DNA from: Gammaproteobacteria bacterium
GTDB lineage: Bacteria > Pseudomonadota > Gammaproteobacteria > Thiohalomonadales > Thiohalomonadaceae
Assembly: GCA_003252455.1 (NCBI GenBank)
Contig: QKED01000079.1
Coordinates: 1 to 58,880 of the forward strand
Direction of reading: 5' to 3'
DNA length: 58,880 nucleotides
Notes under the pieces: generated by a model
Databases searched by the model: none
What the model was told of the DNA's origin: nothing
The model's input: only the letters and a program-made list of their open reading frames with translations
Translations under genes and position numbers: made by a program
Shown here: positions 1 to 8,207 of the stretch, piece by piece
Layout of the letters: each line of letters begins with the position of its first letter
How positions within the stretch are numbered: the first letter of the stretch is position 1

Positions 1-1
1 C

Positions 2-901
2 TTCCTCGACATGTGCGTCGGCCAGTGCGGTATCTGGGTGGGTGAGAACATCGAGCCGGAGAAGAAGAACTCCGAGCTGATGCCCACCGAGCCCTACCTG
101 CTCGGCTCCCACTCCGGCTGCTGCGGCATCTGGACCTCCGGTCCCGAGGACGTCGGCGCCCCCACCTCCGAGGCTCTGGACGGCGTGCCCGCCCACCTGC
201 CTTCCGGCTGGAACTGGGGCTACCGTGGTATGACCACCGTCAAGGGTCTGTTCACCGCCGGTGACGGCGTGGGCGCCTCTGGCCACAAGTTCTCCTCCGG
301 CTCCCACGCCGAGGGTCGTCTGGCTGCCAAGGCCATGGTCAAGTTCTGCATCGACAACAAGGACTGGACCCCCGAGCTCGACACCTCCGTCGAGGATCTG
401 GTGGCCGAGGTTCTGCGTCCGGTGAAGACCTTCCTTGAGCACAAGGACTACACCACCGCCATCGACGTGAACCCCAACTACATCACCCCCAAGATGCTGC
501 AGTTCCGTCTGCAGAAGATCATGGACGAGTACGTTGCCGGTGTTGCTACCTACTACACCACCAACGCCAACATGATGGAAGTTGCGGAAGAGAAGCTCGG
601 CATGCTGAAGGAAGATGCCGAGAAGATGCGCGCCAAGGACCTCCACGAGCTGCTGCGTGCGTGGGAGAACTACCACCGCATCCTCACCGCCGAGGCCCAC
701 ATGAAGCACATCCAGTTCCGCGAAGAGAGCCGTTACCCCGGCTTCTACTACCGCGCCGACAAGAACTTTGTCGACGAGGAGAACTGGCACTGCTTCGTCA
801 ACTCCATCTACGACAAGACCACCAAGACCTGGACCGTGTTCAAGCGCGCCCACGTCGACCTGGTCGACAAGTCCAAGCTGTTCAAGCCCGCTGCTCACTA
901 A
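2..901 (+). CDS. aprA: Adenylylsulfate (APS) reductase alpha subunit, C-terminal part (5' end outside window)
   Basis: Dissimilatory APS reductase interconverts sulfite plus AMP and adenylylsulfate. In sulfur oxidisers it runs in the oxidative direction on the cytoplasmic side of the membrane, with the iron-sulfur subunit AprB. About 300 C-terminal residues are visible and the frame is open to the left edge. The GLFTAGDGVGASGHKFSSGS stretch is the C-terminal FAD-contacting segment of the fumarate-reductase/AprA flavoprotein fold. It is followed by the alpha-helical and C-terminal domains typical of AprA (GFYYRADKNF, ENWHCFVNSIYD). A strong terminator follows the TAA stop. aprB and any aprM would lie upstream, outside the window. 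Seen: an intact C-terminus with no frameshift. Inferred: oxidative function, from the gammaproteobacterial context. Confidence 0.95.
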   Translation, partial: FLDMCVGQCGIWVGENIEPEKKNSELMPTEPYLLGSHSGCCGIWTSGPEDVGAPTSEALDGVPAHLPSGWNWGYRGMTTVKGLFTAGDGVGASGHKFSSGSHAEGRLAAKAMVKFCIDNKDWTPELDTSVEDLVAEVLRPVKTFLEHKDYTTAIDVNPNYITPKMLQFRLQKIMDEYVAGVATYYTTNANMMEVAEEKLGMLKEDAEKMRAKDLHELLRAWENYHRILTAEAHMKHIQFREESRYPGFYYRADKNFVDEENWHCFVNSIYDKTTKTWTVFKRAHVDLVDKSKLFKPAAH

Positions 902-922
902 GAGCGACGCGCACGACAGCCG

Positions 923-946
923 CCCGGTACCCCCTGGGGTACCGGG
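923..946 (+). other. GC-rich perfect hairpin between aprA stop and terminator
   Basis: An inverted repeat of 10-11 bp (CCCGGTACCCC / GGGGTACCGGG) lies 22 bases after the aprA stop, just upstream of the terminator hairpin. It has no T-tract of its own. It could protect the 3' end of the abundant apr mRNA or assist termination; that role is inference. Confidence 0.55.
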
Positions 947-957
947 TCGCGATGGAG

Positions 958-989
958 GGTTCGGGCACTACGGTGCCCGAACCTTTTTT
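958..989 (+). terminator. Rho-independent terminator of aprA
   Basis: A perfect 11-bp stem (GGTTCGGGCAC / GTGCCCGAACC) closes a TACG tetraloop and is followed directly by six T residues. This is a textbook intrinsic terminator on the plus strand. It separates aprA from the cysteine-cluster gene at 1128. Confidence 0.93.
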
Positions 990-1127
990 CACCGGAGCCC
1001 TTCCAGTCGCCACCACCTAGAGTCGGGTAGCGAGTGGAAGGGCCCTGTCCAGAGCGCACCCCCGCGCCACGCCCATCCCCACAATGCAGCAGGTCCGAGA
1101 CCTGCACCATCGTCGAGGTAGAGACCC

Positions 1128-2021
1128 ATGAGCGAGAGCAACGACATCCCCTACACCAGCCCCGTGATGCCCAACCAGGTGGGCCCCGAGCACCCGATCC
1201 AGTTCGAGTGCAAGCCCGGCATCGGCTGCTGGAACGCCTGCTGCAACCAGATCGACATCACCCTGACCCCCTACGATGTGATCCGCATGCGTCAGCGCCT
1301 GGGCCTCTCCTCGCGCGACTTCCTGCTCAAATACGCCGTGCCCTTCGAGTTCGCCAAGGACAGCATCGCCGGGCTCAAATTCCGCACCGCCGACGACGCC
1401 CCGCGCTGCCTCTTCGTCAGCGATGCCGGTTGCACCATCTACACCGACCGCCCCACCGCCTGCCGCTACTACCCGGTGGCGCTGCTCTCCATGCGCAAGC
1501 AGGGCGAGAATTTCGACACCCAGCACTACGCCATCGTCAACGAGGCGCACTGCCTGGGCCACAATGAGCCGAAGACCCAGACCATCGCCGAGTACCGCGC
1601 CGATCAGGGCGTCGAGGATTACGACACCCTGGCGCGTGGCTACCACCAGTTGATCCTCAAGATGCGCTCCGCCGGTCCCTCCATCGGCAAGCCCTCCAAG
1701 CGCAGCCTGCAGCTCTTCTTCATGGCCTGCTACGACCACGACGCGTTCCGTGCCTTCATCAACGGCGAGGGCTTCCAGCGTCTCTATGTCGTCGCGCCCG
1801 AGGAGATGGACAAGCTCAACACCGACGACGTGGAGCTGATGCTGTTCGGCTTCCGCTTCCTCAAGCAGGTGATGTTCGGTGAGAACACCATCGCCATGCG
1901 TGAGGAGGAGCGTCAGGCGTGGGTCGAGCGCAAGGTCGCCGAGCAGCGTCTGAGCGAGGGCAAGGAGGCGTTCAGCGAAGAGGACTACGACCCGGGCGTG
2001 GAGCCGATCGAAATGATCTGA
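1128..2021 (+). CDS. YkgJ-family cysteine-cluster protein
   Basis: The protein has 297 residues. The N-terminal half carries the cysteine pattern of the zinc/iron-chelating CxxCxxCC-like (YkgJ) family: C-x-PGIGCWNACC near residues 27-38, DAPRCLF and DAGCTIYTDRPTACRYYP near residues 85-113, and a later C near 138. The C-terminal half is acidic and helical with no motif I recognise. The family is thought to bind a metal or Fe-S cluster, but its biochemical role is not established. The gene follows aprA on the same strand after a terminator, so it probably has its own promoter. A functional tie to APS reductase is inferred from position only. The start at 1128 has a GAGGTAGAGACC ribosome-binding region before it. 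Confidence 0.8.
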   Translation: MSESNDIPYTSPVMPNQVGPEHPIQFECKPGIGCWNACCNQIDITLTPYDVIRMRQRLGLSSRDFLLKYAVPFEFAKDSIAGLKFRTADDAPRCLFVSDAGCTIYTDRPTACRYYPVALLSMRKQGENFDTQHYAIVNEAHCLGHNEPKTQTIAEYRADQGVEDYDTLARGYHQLILKMRSAGPSIGKPSKRSLQLFFMACYDHDAFRAFINGEGFQRLYVVAPEEMDKLNTDDVELMLFGFRFLKQVMFGENTIAMREEERQAWVERKVAEQRLSEGKEAFSEEDYDPGVEPIEMI

Positions 2022-2039
2022 GCCCGACGGACGCCCCAC

Positions 2040-2072
2040 GCACAAAGGCCACCCCCGAGGTGGCCTTTGTGC
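2040..2072. terminator. Bidirectional terminator hairpin
   Basis: A 13-bp inverted repeat (GCACAAAGGCCAC / GTGGCCTTTGTGC) with a 7-base loop lies 18 bases after the cysteine-cluster gene and 60 bases beyond the end of the convergent RND gene. Its position between converging genes fits a shared terminator, although the T-tract is short. Confidence 0.75.
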
Positions 2073-2131
2073 GTATAACGGGGGGCGCGCCACGCGGGCT
2101 GCGGCCCGGCGGCGCGTGTGCGGCTGGCCGC

Positions 2132-5100
2132 TTACGAGGCCGGGGCCGCGACCTCGTGCGCCGGATGCGCCGGTAGCCCCCTCTGCCTGCGCCGCCGCTC
2201 GATGAAACCCATCAGCAGGTTCCACTGCACCGGCACGATGAACAGGGTCAACAGGGTGGCGGTGGCCAGACCGGTGACGAAGGTGGAGGCCATGGAGCCC
2301 CACACCACCGAGTAGCTGGGGATGCCGATGGCCATGGGTAGCAGGCCGAGGCTGGTGGTGAGGGTGGTGAGGAGGATCGGGCGTAGGCGCACGCGGATGG
2401 CGTCGGCGATGGCGTCGGCGCGGTTCATGCCCTCGGCGTAGCGCTTGTTCATGAAGTCGATCAGCACCAGCGAGTCGTTGACCACCACGCCGGTGACGCC
2501 GACGATGGCGACGAAGCTGTTCACGGTGAAGAGCGACTGGGTCAACAGCTTGCCGAGGATCACCCCGATCACCGCGAAGACGATGGCCGAGAGGACGATG
2601 AGTGGCTGGGCGTAGGAGTGGAACTGGGTGGCGAGGATCAGGTACATCACCAGCACCGCCAGACCGAAGGCGTAGCCGAGCGAGGTGTAGGAGCGCCGGG
2701 TCGACTCGAACTCGCCGCCGTAGGTGAGGGTGGCGCCGGGGTAGTCCTGCTGGATCTGCGCGTAGTACTTCTTCGCCCAGGCCACCACGGCGGGGGCGGA
2801 GAGGGTGGTGTCGGCCTTGAGGTTGGCGGTGAGGGTGAGGCTGCGCTGCTGCTGGTAGCGGTGTAGCTCGCCCGGCTGATAACTCACCTCGGGGGTGACC
2901 AGGTCACCCAGGCGTACCGGTCCGCTGGCGTGCTCGATCACCGGGATGTCCAGCGCCGCCTCGGGGCTCGGCAGTTTGTGCGGGTCGATGCTCAGTTTGA
3001 GGTCGACCTCCTCGTCGGCGGTGCGGAATTTACCGATGAAGCTGCCGTCGAGGACCCCCGCCGCCAGCCCCGCCACGTCGGCATTGGTCAGGCCGTACTC
3101 ATGGGTACGGAGTGAGTCCACGGCGAGGCGGAAGACACGCGCCGGGTTGCCGCTGTCGTCCTGTAGCTGGGTCAGGTGTGGGGCCACCGCCGGGTCCTCG
3201 CGCAGGGCGGTGAGCATCGCCTGGGCCAGGCCCCGTACGCTCTGCTCGTCACTGCCGAGGACGCGGATGTTCACATCCTTGCCCGCGGGGGGCCCATCCT
3301 TCTCGGCACGTGTGGTGAGGGTGTAGCCGTCGCGCTCGAACTCGGCGCGCAGCCGCGCGGTCATCTGCTCCAGGTGGAGCTGGGGGTCGTCGAAGGCGCG
3401 CTGCTCGTTGTTCGGCAGGGCGACCATGACGGTGCCGAGGTTGTGCGCATAGGTCTCTTCGTAGTCCTCGTTGACACTGAAGCCAGCGAATCCGGCGGCG
3501 GAGGTGGCGTAGCCCGGACCGTCGGCCATGATGTATTTGGAGATGGCGCGCACGCGGCGGTCCGACTCCTCCATGGTGGCGTCCGGCGGCCCCTCGATGA
3601 AGGCGTAGTAGATCTTGTAGTCGTCGGGGAAGAACTTGATGCGGATGAAGGGGTAGGCGCCGCTCACCGAGGCGATGAAGAGCGCCATAGAGACGAAGAA
3701 GGCGACCACCACCACACCGATGCTGGTCCAGCGAAAGCGCATGGTGATGCGGATCACCGACTCGGTGATGCGCCGCGAGAGGGCCATGAAGGCGTTATCG
3801 TGCTCCTCGATCGCCTTGCCGCTGGCGGGCTTCGGGCCGTAGTCCTTGTAGTGGATCGGCAGGATCAGCAGACACTCCAGCAGTGAGGCAAGGATGGCGT
3901 AGGTGATCGCCTTGGGGATCAGGGCGAAGAACTCGCCGGTAGAGCCGGTCATCATCAGCATCGGTAGGAAGGCGGCGATGGTGGTGGCGGTGGCGGAGAT
4001 GACCGGGATCATCACCTCGCTGGTGCCGTTGACGATCGCCTTATCGAGCGGGTCGCCCTGCTGTACGTGGCGGTAGATGTTTTCGATCACCACGATGGCG
4101 TCGTCCACCACGATGCCCGAGACCAGTACGAAGGAGAAGAGGGTGACCTCGTTGAGCGAGTTGTCGGTCAGGTACATCAGCACCATGGTGACGAGGAACG
4201 AGAAGGGGATACCGATGGTGGTCAGTGCCGCGTTCCGAAAGCCCATGAAGTACCAGATGAGCACGCTCACCAGGGCGACGCCGAGGATCATGTTCCAGCC
4301 CAGGGTAGAGATAGACTCCTCGATATAGGTGGTGGAGTCCTGGGTCAGGGCCAGCTCGACCCCCTGCGCCTCCAGCCGTGCGCGGTGCTCCTCGACCACC
4401 CGCCGCACCTCGGAGAGGATGGTCAGGGCGTTGCCGTCTTCGGTCTTCAGCACCTTAATGGTGACGCCGTGGGTGCCGTTGACCGAGATGATCGTATTCG
4501 GCTCGCGATAGGTCATCTCGGCACGGCTGATGAGGTCGCCGACGGTGACGAAGGAGCCGTCCGCATCGCGGCGTACCACTGTCTGTACCACCTGTTCGCG
4601 GGTGCGGAACTTCTCGTCCACGCTCACCACGTATTCGCCCGAGGTGTCGCTGAAGTCGCCCGCCGGGATCGACACGTTGGCCGCCTGCAGCGCGGCGCTG
4701 ACCTGGGCGTAGGTGATGCCGTAGTGGCTCAGCTGGTCGGGGTCGAGATCGATGTGGAACTCCCGCTCGTACTCACCGAGCACGCGCGCCTCCTGCACCC
4801 CGGGGATCTCCCCGAGCGGCACCTTCAGCTCCTCGGCGAGCAGGGTGAGGGCGCGGTTACCGCGCTCGCCGAGGAGGTTGACCGCCACCACCGGCAGCCA
4901 ATCCGAGGTGCGGATCAGGGTGAAGTGGGGTGGCTCCACCAGCGCGGGGAAGCGGTCGGTGATAGAGAGCACGCGAAAGCGCAGCTCATCGAACAGGGCG
5001 TCGTAGTCGGAGTCGTCGCGGAACTTCACCACCTGAGTGGAGAACTCGCGGGCACTCACCGAGCGCACGAACTCCACATCCTCCAGCCCCTGGATGGCGT

Positions 5101-5308
5101 CCTCGATCTCACGTGTGACCATGGCCTCCACGTCGCGCGGTGACGCACTGGGGTAGAAGGTGGAGATGATCACCTTGCCGAAGTTGATCTGCGGATAGCG
5201 TTCCACCGGCACCTCCAGCAGGGAGAAGGCGCCAGCCGCCATCAACAGCACGAAGAGCAGGTTGAACAGGACCGTCTGTTTGAGCGTAAAGCGGACCACC
5301 GGACGCAT
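2132..5308 (-). CDS. RND-family efflux transporter, inner-membrane permease (AcrB/HAE-like)
   Basis: This 1058-residue protein has the full length and two-fold layout of resistance-nodulation-division pumps. There is an N-terminal membrane helix (residues about 10-30), a large periplasmic porter region, a block of helices around 330-530, then the second half with helices at about 545-570 and 870-1030. The proton-relay helix TM4 carries the aspartate pair (GIVVDDAIVVIENIYR, near residue 400). The protein exports substrates by proton antiport across the inner membrane with a membrane-fusion partner, encoded directly upstream (4-base gap). No outer-membrane TolC-like gene is adjacent. Substrate specificity cannot be read from sequence. 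The start ATG at 5308 opens with MRPVVRFTLKQTVLFN, typical of the family. Confidence 0.92.
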   Translation of the reverse strand: MRPVVRFTLKQTVLFNLLFVLLMAAGAFSLLEVPVERYPQINFGKVIISTFYPSASPRDVEAMVTREIEDAIQGLEDVEFVRSVSAREFSTQVVKFRDDSDYDALFDELRFRVLSITDRFPALVEPPHFTLIRTSDWLPVVAVNLLGERGNRALTLLAEELKVPLGEIPGVQEARVLGEYEREFHIDLDPDQLSHYGITYAQVSAALQAANVSIPAGDFSDTSGEYVVSVDEKFRTREQVVQTVVRRDADGSFVTVGDLISRAEMTYREPNTIISVNGTHGVTIKVLKTEDGNALTILSEVRRVVEEHRARLEAQGVELALTQDSTTYIEESISTLGWNMILGVALVSVLIWYFMGFRNAALTTIGIPFSFLVTMVLMYLTDNSLNEVTLFSFVLVSGIVVDDAIVVIENIYRHVQQGDPLDKAIVNGTSEVMIPVISATATTIAAFLPMLMMTGSTGEFFALIPKAITYAILASLLECLLILPIHYKDYGPKPASGKAIEEHDNAFMALSRRITESVIRITMRFRWTSIGVVVVAFFVSMALFIASVSGAYPFIRIKFFPDDYKIYYAFIEGPPDATMEESDRRVRAISKYIMADGPGYATSAAGFAGFSVNEDYEETYAHNLGTVMVALPNNEQRAFDDPQLHLEQMTARLRAEFERDGYTLTTRAEKDGPPAGKDVNIRVLGSDEQSVRGLAQAMLTALREDPAVAPHLTQLQDDSGNPARVFRLAVDSLRTHEYGLTNADVAGLAAGVLDGSFIGKFRTADEEVDLKLSIDPHKLPSPEAALDIPVIEHASGPVRLGDLVTPEVSYQPGELHRYQQQRSLTLTANLKADTTLSAPAVVAWAKKYYAQIQQDYPGATLTYGGEFESTRRSYTSLGYAFGLAVLVMYLILATQFHSYAQPLIVLSAIVFAVIGVILGKLLTQSLFTVNSFVAIVGVTGVVVNDSLVLIDFMNKRYAEGMNRADAIADAIRVRLRPILLTTLTTSLGLLPMAIGIPSYSVVWGSMASTFVTGLATATLLTLFIVPVQWNLLMGFIERRRRQRGLPAHPAHEVAAPAS

Positions 5309-5312
5309 CGGC

Positions 5313-6293
5313 CTACTCCTTCAGCTCGAACTGCTGACCGGGGGCGAGGCCGGGGGCGGTCACGCGCCACCACTCCACACCGTCACGCTGCTCCACCCCC
5401 AGGCGCACCACGCTGAAGCGCTTGCCGTCGGCGCGCGTCACCCAGTACTCCTCGTGGTCGCGCACGATGGTGTGTTGGGGCAGGAAGACCGCGCCGCTGC
5501 GCTCGGCCAGTGCCAGCACCAGCTCGGCGCGCAGCCCGCCGAGTGCCCCGGGCGGGCGCTCCAGCAGGCGCAGCTCCACCGTGCGCTTACGCGTGGTGGG
5601 GTCGAAATCGGGGTTTACCTTGGTCAGCGCCACCGGCACCTCCAGCCCCAGGTCGGGGAGGCGCAGGCGCGGCGCCGCCTGCGCCTCAAGGGCCTGCAGC
5701 TCGCTGGTGCCGAGGGCGAAGGGGACGCTCAGGCTCCGCAGGTCGGCCACCGTGCCGAGTTGCTGGCCGCTGTCCACCACCTGCCCCGGCTCCACCGTGC
5801 GCGCGGTGACGCGCCACCCCGCCGGGGCGCTCACCCGCGTGCGTGACAGCCGCTCGTCGAGCACCTTGCCCGCGACCACCAGCGCATCGAGCTGCAGGCG
5901 ATTGTCACGCAGGGTCTGCTCCAGCTCGTCGAGGGTCGCGCGCGAGGTGCTGCCCTTGCGGATCAGCTCGCGGTGGCGCTCCACCTCTTTCTCGTCGAAG
6001 GCGATACGCGAGCGCAGTTGCGCCTGCGAGACACGGTTCGCCTCGCGATCGAGCTGGATAAAGGTGGGGTCGATACGGGCGAAGGTGCCGTCCTCCGGGA
6101 TGGCGTCACCGATGTCGACAGCCACAGCCAGCACCTTGCCGTCGCTCTCGGCGATCAGCGGCAGGCTCGCCTGGGGCCGGGTGAAGCCGCTCAGGGTCAC
6201 CGGGCGATTGGCCGCCTCGGCGCTCACCCGCTCGCCCGCGTGCAGGGGGGCGCTGGCGAGTAGGAGTAGGGTGAGTAGGGTCCGTCTCAGCAT
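5313..6293 (-). CDS. RND efflux membrane-fusion protein (periplasmic adaptor)
   Basis: The protein has 326 residues counted from the ATG at 6293, which follows a good AGGAGAG ribosome-binding site. This start gives a clean signal peptide (MLRRTLLTLLLLASAPLHA). A longer open frame upstream to 6422 lies inside the TetR gene and has no such signal. The rest is the usual hairpin/lipoyl/beta-barrel adaptor pattern: SDGKVLAVAVDIGD (lipoyl half), a coiled-coil segment at about 85-135, then SAPAGWRVTARTVEPGQVV (second lipoyl half). It bridges the pump at 2132-5308 to an outer-membrane channel. The start overlaps the end of the TetR gene by 7 bases, so the three genes form one operon. Confidence 0.88.
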   Translation of the reverse strand: MLRRTLLTLLLLASAPLHAGERVSAEAANRPVTLSGFTRPQASLPLIAESDGKVLAVAVDIGDAIPEDGTFARIDPTFIQLDREANRVSQAQLRSRIAFDEKEVERHRELIRKGSTSRATLDELEQTLRDNRLQLDALVVAGKVLDERLSRTRVSAPAGWRVTARTVEPGQVVDSGQQLGTVADLRSLSVPFALGTSELQALEAQAAPRLRLPDLGLEVPVALTKVNPDFDPTTRKRTVELRLLERPPGALGGLRAELVLALAERSGAVFLPQHTIVRDHEEYWVTRADGKRFSVVRLGVEQRDGVEWWRVTAPGLAPGQQFELKE

Positions 6294-6958
6294 GGGGTCT
6301 CTCCTTTGGCTGGGGGGGGCGCGGCGGCGAGGCGGGTGAGGCCACCGAGCGAGAATTGATACACGTGCTCCGCCAATTGCGCCACCCGCCGATGGGGGGG
6401 TGGTGCGTCGGGGGCGAGGCACGCGATGATCGCCGCCGATTGCAGGTAGTAGAGCACCTGTGCCACCACGCTGGAGGCGCAGAGGGTCACCTGTGCCTCA
6501 CTGGCGCTGGGGCCGAGCAGGGCGCCGACGATGGCGGCGATCTCCTCGGCGTCGCGGCGGATGTAGTCGCGCACGATGAGCGTCAAGGCCTCGCTCGGGC
6601 GCGCCATCTCCAGCAGGTAGAGGCGCGCGGCCTGGGCCCGCCCACGCTCGTCGTAGTCGCTGGAGAGTACCTCGTCGAAGAACGCCTGGATAAAGGCCCG
6701 CAGCCGCGCCTCGGGCGGTGCGCTGGCGGGCAGCAGGGGCGCACGCTTGTTCCAGGTGTCGGCGAAGAGCTGGTTGAGCAGGGTATTGTACAGATTGCGT
6801 TTATCGCCGAAGTGGTAGTTCACTGCCGCCACGTTGGCCCCCGCCTTGGCGCAGATCTCCCGCACCGAGGCCACCTCGAAGCCCTTCTCGGCGAACACCT
6901 CGGCGGCGGCGGCGAGCAGCCGCGCACGTGTCTCCTGGTTATGCGCCTTGACCGGCAT
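6287..6958 (-). CDS. TetR/AcrR-family transcriptional regulator
   Basis: The protein has 223 residues. The N-terminal helix-turn-helix is clear: RARLLAAAAEVFAEKGF, then VREICAKAGANVAAVNYHFG at about residues 34-53, with the family's YHFGDK recognition-helix end. The C-terminal part resembles the CerR/DUF1956-type ligand-binding domain. As first gene of the operon with the adaptor and RND pump, it most likely represses that operon and is released by a pump substrate (inference). A candidate operator sits 28-46 bases upstream of its start. Confidence 0.9.
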   Translation of the reverse strand: MPVKAHNQETRARLLAAAAEVFAEKGFEVASVREICAKAGANVAAVNYHFGDKRNLYNTLLNQLFADTWNKRAPLLPASAPPEARLRAFIQAFFDEVLSSDYDERGRAQAARLYLLEMARPSEALTLIVRDYIRRDAEEIAAIVGALLGPSASEAQVTLCASSVVAQVLYYLQSAAIIACLAPDAPPPHRRVAQLAEHVYQFSLGGLTRLAAAPPPAKGETPC

Positions 6959-6985
6959 GGGGACCCCGGGGGAATAAAACGCGAG

Positions 6986-7004
6986 TTTAAAACAGTCGTT
7001 TAAA
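6986..7004. promoter_or_regulatory. Candidate TetR operator
   Basis: This is an A/T-rich imperfect palindrome, TTAAAAC-AGTC-GTTTAAA, with half-sites matching at 6 of 7 positions around a 4-base centre. It lies directly upstream of the TetR-type regulator in an otherwise GC-rich stretch. Position and symmetry fit autoregulation; no binding data are implied. Confidence 0.5.
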
Positions 7005-7177
7005 TTGTAAAGGGGCTGGGCGTGTGGGGCGACAAGGGGGAGGGTTGGGGCCTTCGCCCATGGGCGACGTCTGGCCGGGTGGCCCGTGCCCGCCCGGCTA
7101 TTAGGGGTTTCCCCGCTATACCTACTCCTCGCGTGAGGTTATTGTGGTGCGACCCAACTCACACTGTGGAGTCCATC

Positions 7178-7909
7178 ATGCCGCGCTCGATCCCCGCCCT
7201 TGCCACCCTTCCCCTCCTCCTCGCCGCCTGTGGTGCGCAGGAGCCGCCCGCCGTCGCTGAGGCACCGACGCCGGCGCCTGTGGTGCAGATGGGTGAGCCG
7301 ACCACCGTGGCCCATCCGGTGGACCTGAGCGAGCCGGTTGCCGAGATGGCCCTGGCGGAGAGCGCCAATCCGCCCCTGTTGCTCGGGCGCTTCACCTCCG
7401 ACAGCGGGCAGGTGGCGGTCTACGAGTCGGAGGGGGTGTTGGGCTTCGACCTGCTGGTGGTGAACAGCCAGGGCCACACCGGTGAGGCCTCGGGGGCGCT
7501 CAAGGCGGAGGAGGGGGTGTGGCGTTACGCGGCGCCGGCCATCGAGTGCCGCCTCGATTTCCACTTTTCCGAGGCGGCGCTGGAGCTGGTGCAGGTGGGC
7601 GAGTGCGCCATGGGCCTCGGGGTCAACGGCAGTGGTAGCTACTACCCGCAGCTGCCGCCGCCGCTGCTGGGGAGCCCGGGCGATACCCTCGGTAGCCTCT
7701 TCTACGGGGCCGACGAGGCGACCTATCGCGCCTACTGTGTGGCGGGGATGGAGGAGCTGTCGGGCAAGTTGCTGTGCAACGCCCGTCTGGCCACCGGTGA
7801 GGATACCGCCGAGTGGATGCAGCTCTTCGCCGGTGACTACGCCGGGCCGGACGGTGAGCTGCCGCCGCTGGCGGTGGCGCGGACGTTCACCCTGGTCGAG
7901 ACCCGTTGA
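7178..7909 (+). CDS. Predicted lipoprotein of unknown function
   Basis: The protein has 243 residues from the ATG at 7178, preceded by GGAG. It has a short lipoprotein signal (PLLLAACGAQ) with the lipobox cysteine at residue 18, so it is probably attached to the inner or outer membrane on the periplasmic side. A Pro/Ala-rich linker (about 20-45) leads to a globular domain with several cysteines. I do not recognise the domain. The open frame continues upstream to 7022, but that part lacks a signal peptide and a ribosome-binding site. The stop overlaps the next small gene by 3-4 bases. Confidence 0.72.
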   Translation: MPRSIPALATLPLLLAACGAQEPPAVAEAPTPAPVVQMGEPTTVAHPVDLSEPVAEMALAESANPPLLLGRFTSDSGQVAVYESEGVLGFDLLVVNSQGHTGEASGALKAEEGVWRYAAPAIECRLDFHFSEAALELVQVGECAMGLGVNGSGSYYPQLPPPLLGSPGDTLGSLFYGADEATYRAYCVAGMEELSGKLLCNARLATGEDTAEWMQLFAGDYAGPDGELPPLAVARTFTLVETR

Positions 7910-8157
7910 GGGTGGCGAGCAAATTTCTCTGCCCCTGTGGGAGCTATGTGTTCACCAACCTCTTCGAGGGGCACGGCATCGCCCGGCTGCTGACCGACGA
8001 GGTGGTGGACCAGGTGGCGCCCGACGCCCCGGCACAGCGGCTCATCGACCTCTGGTGGCAGGCCCCGGCGCTGCTCGTCTGTAAAGGGTGTGTGCGGCTC
8101 TATGTGTGGAACGCACAGACCCAGGGCTACGACGCCTATCGGCGGGTGCTGCCCTGA
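7906..8157 (+). CDS. Small protein with two cysteine pairs
   Basis: This is an 83-residue protein, possibly starting at TTG 7906 (overlapping the lipoprotein stop) or GTG 7912. It has CPC near residue 9 and CKGC near residue 59, a spacing that could form one zinc-binding site. I do not recognise the family. The tight overlap with the lipoprotein gene suggests co-transcription and translational coupling. The uncommon start codon lowers confidence. Confidence 0.5.
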   Translation: MRVASKFLCPCGSYVFTNLFEGHGIARLLTDEVVDQVAPDAPAQRLIDLWWQAPALLVCKGCVRLYVWNAQTQGYDAYRRVLP

Positions 8158-8207
8158 GGGGTGACCCGCTGGGGCCGTCGGCACACCGGTGGGCCCGGTG
8201 CGCTGGT

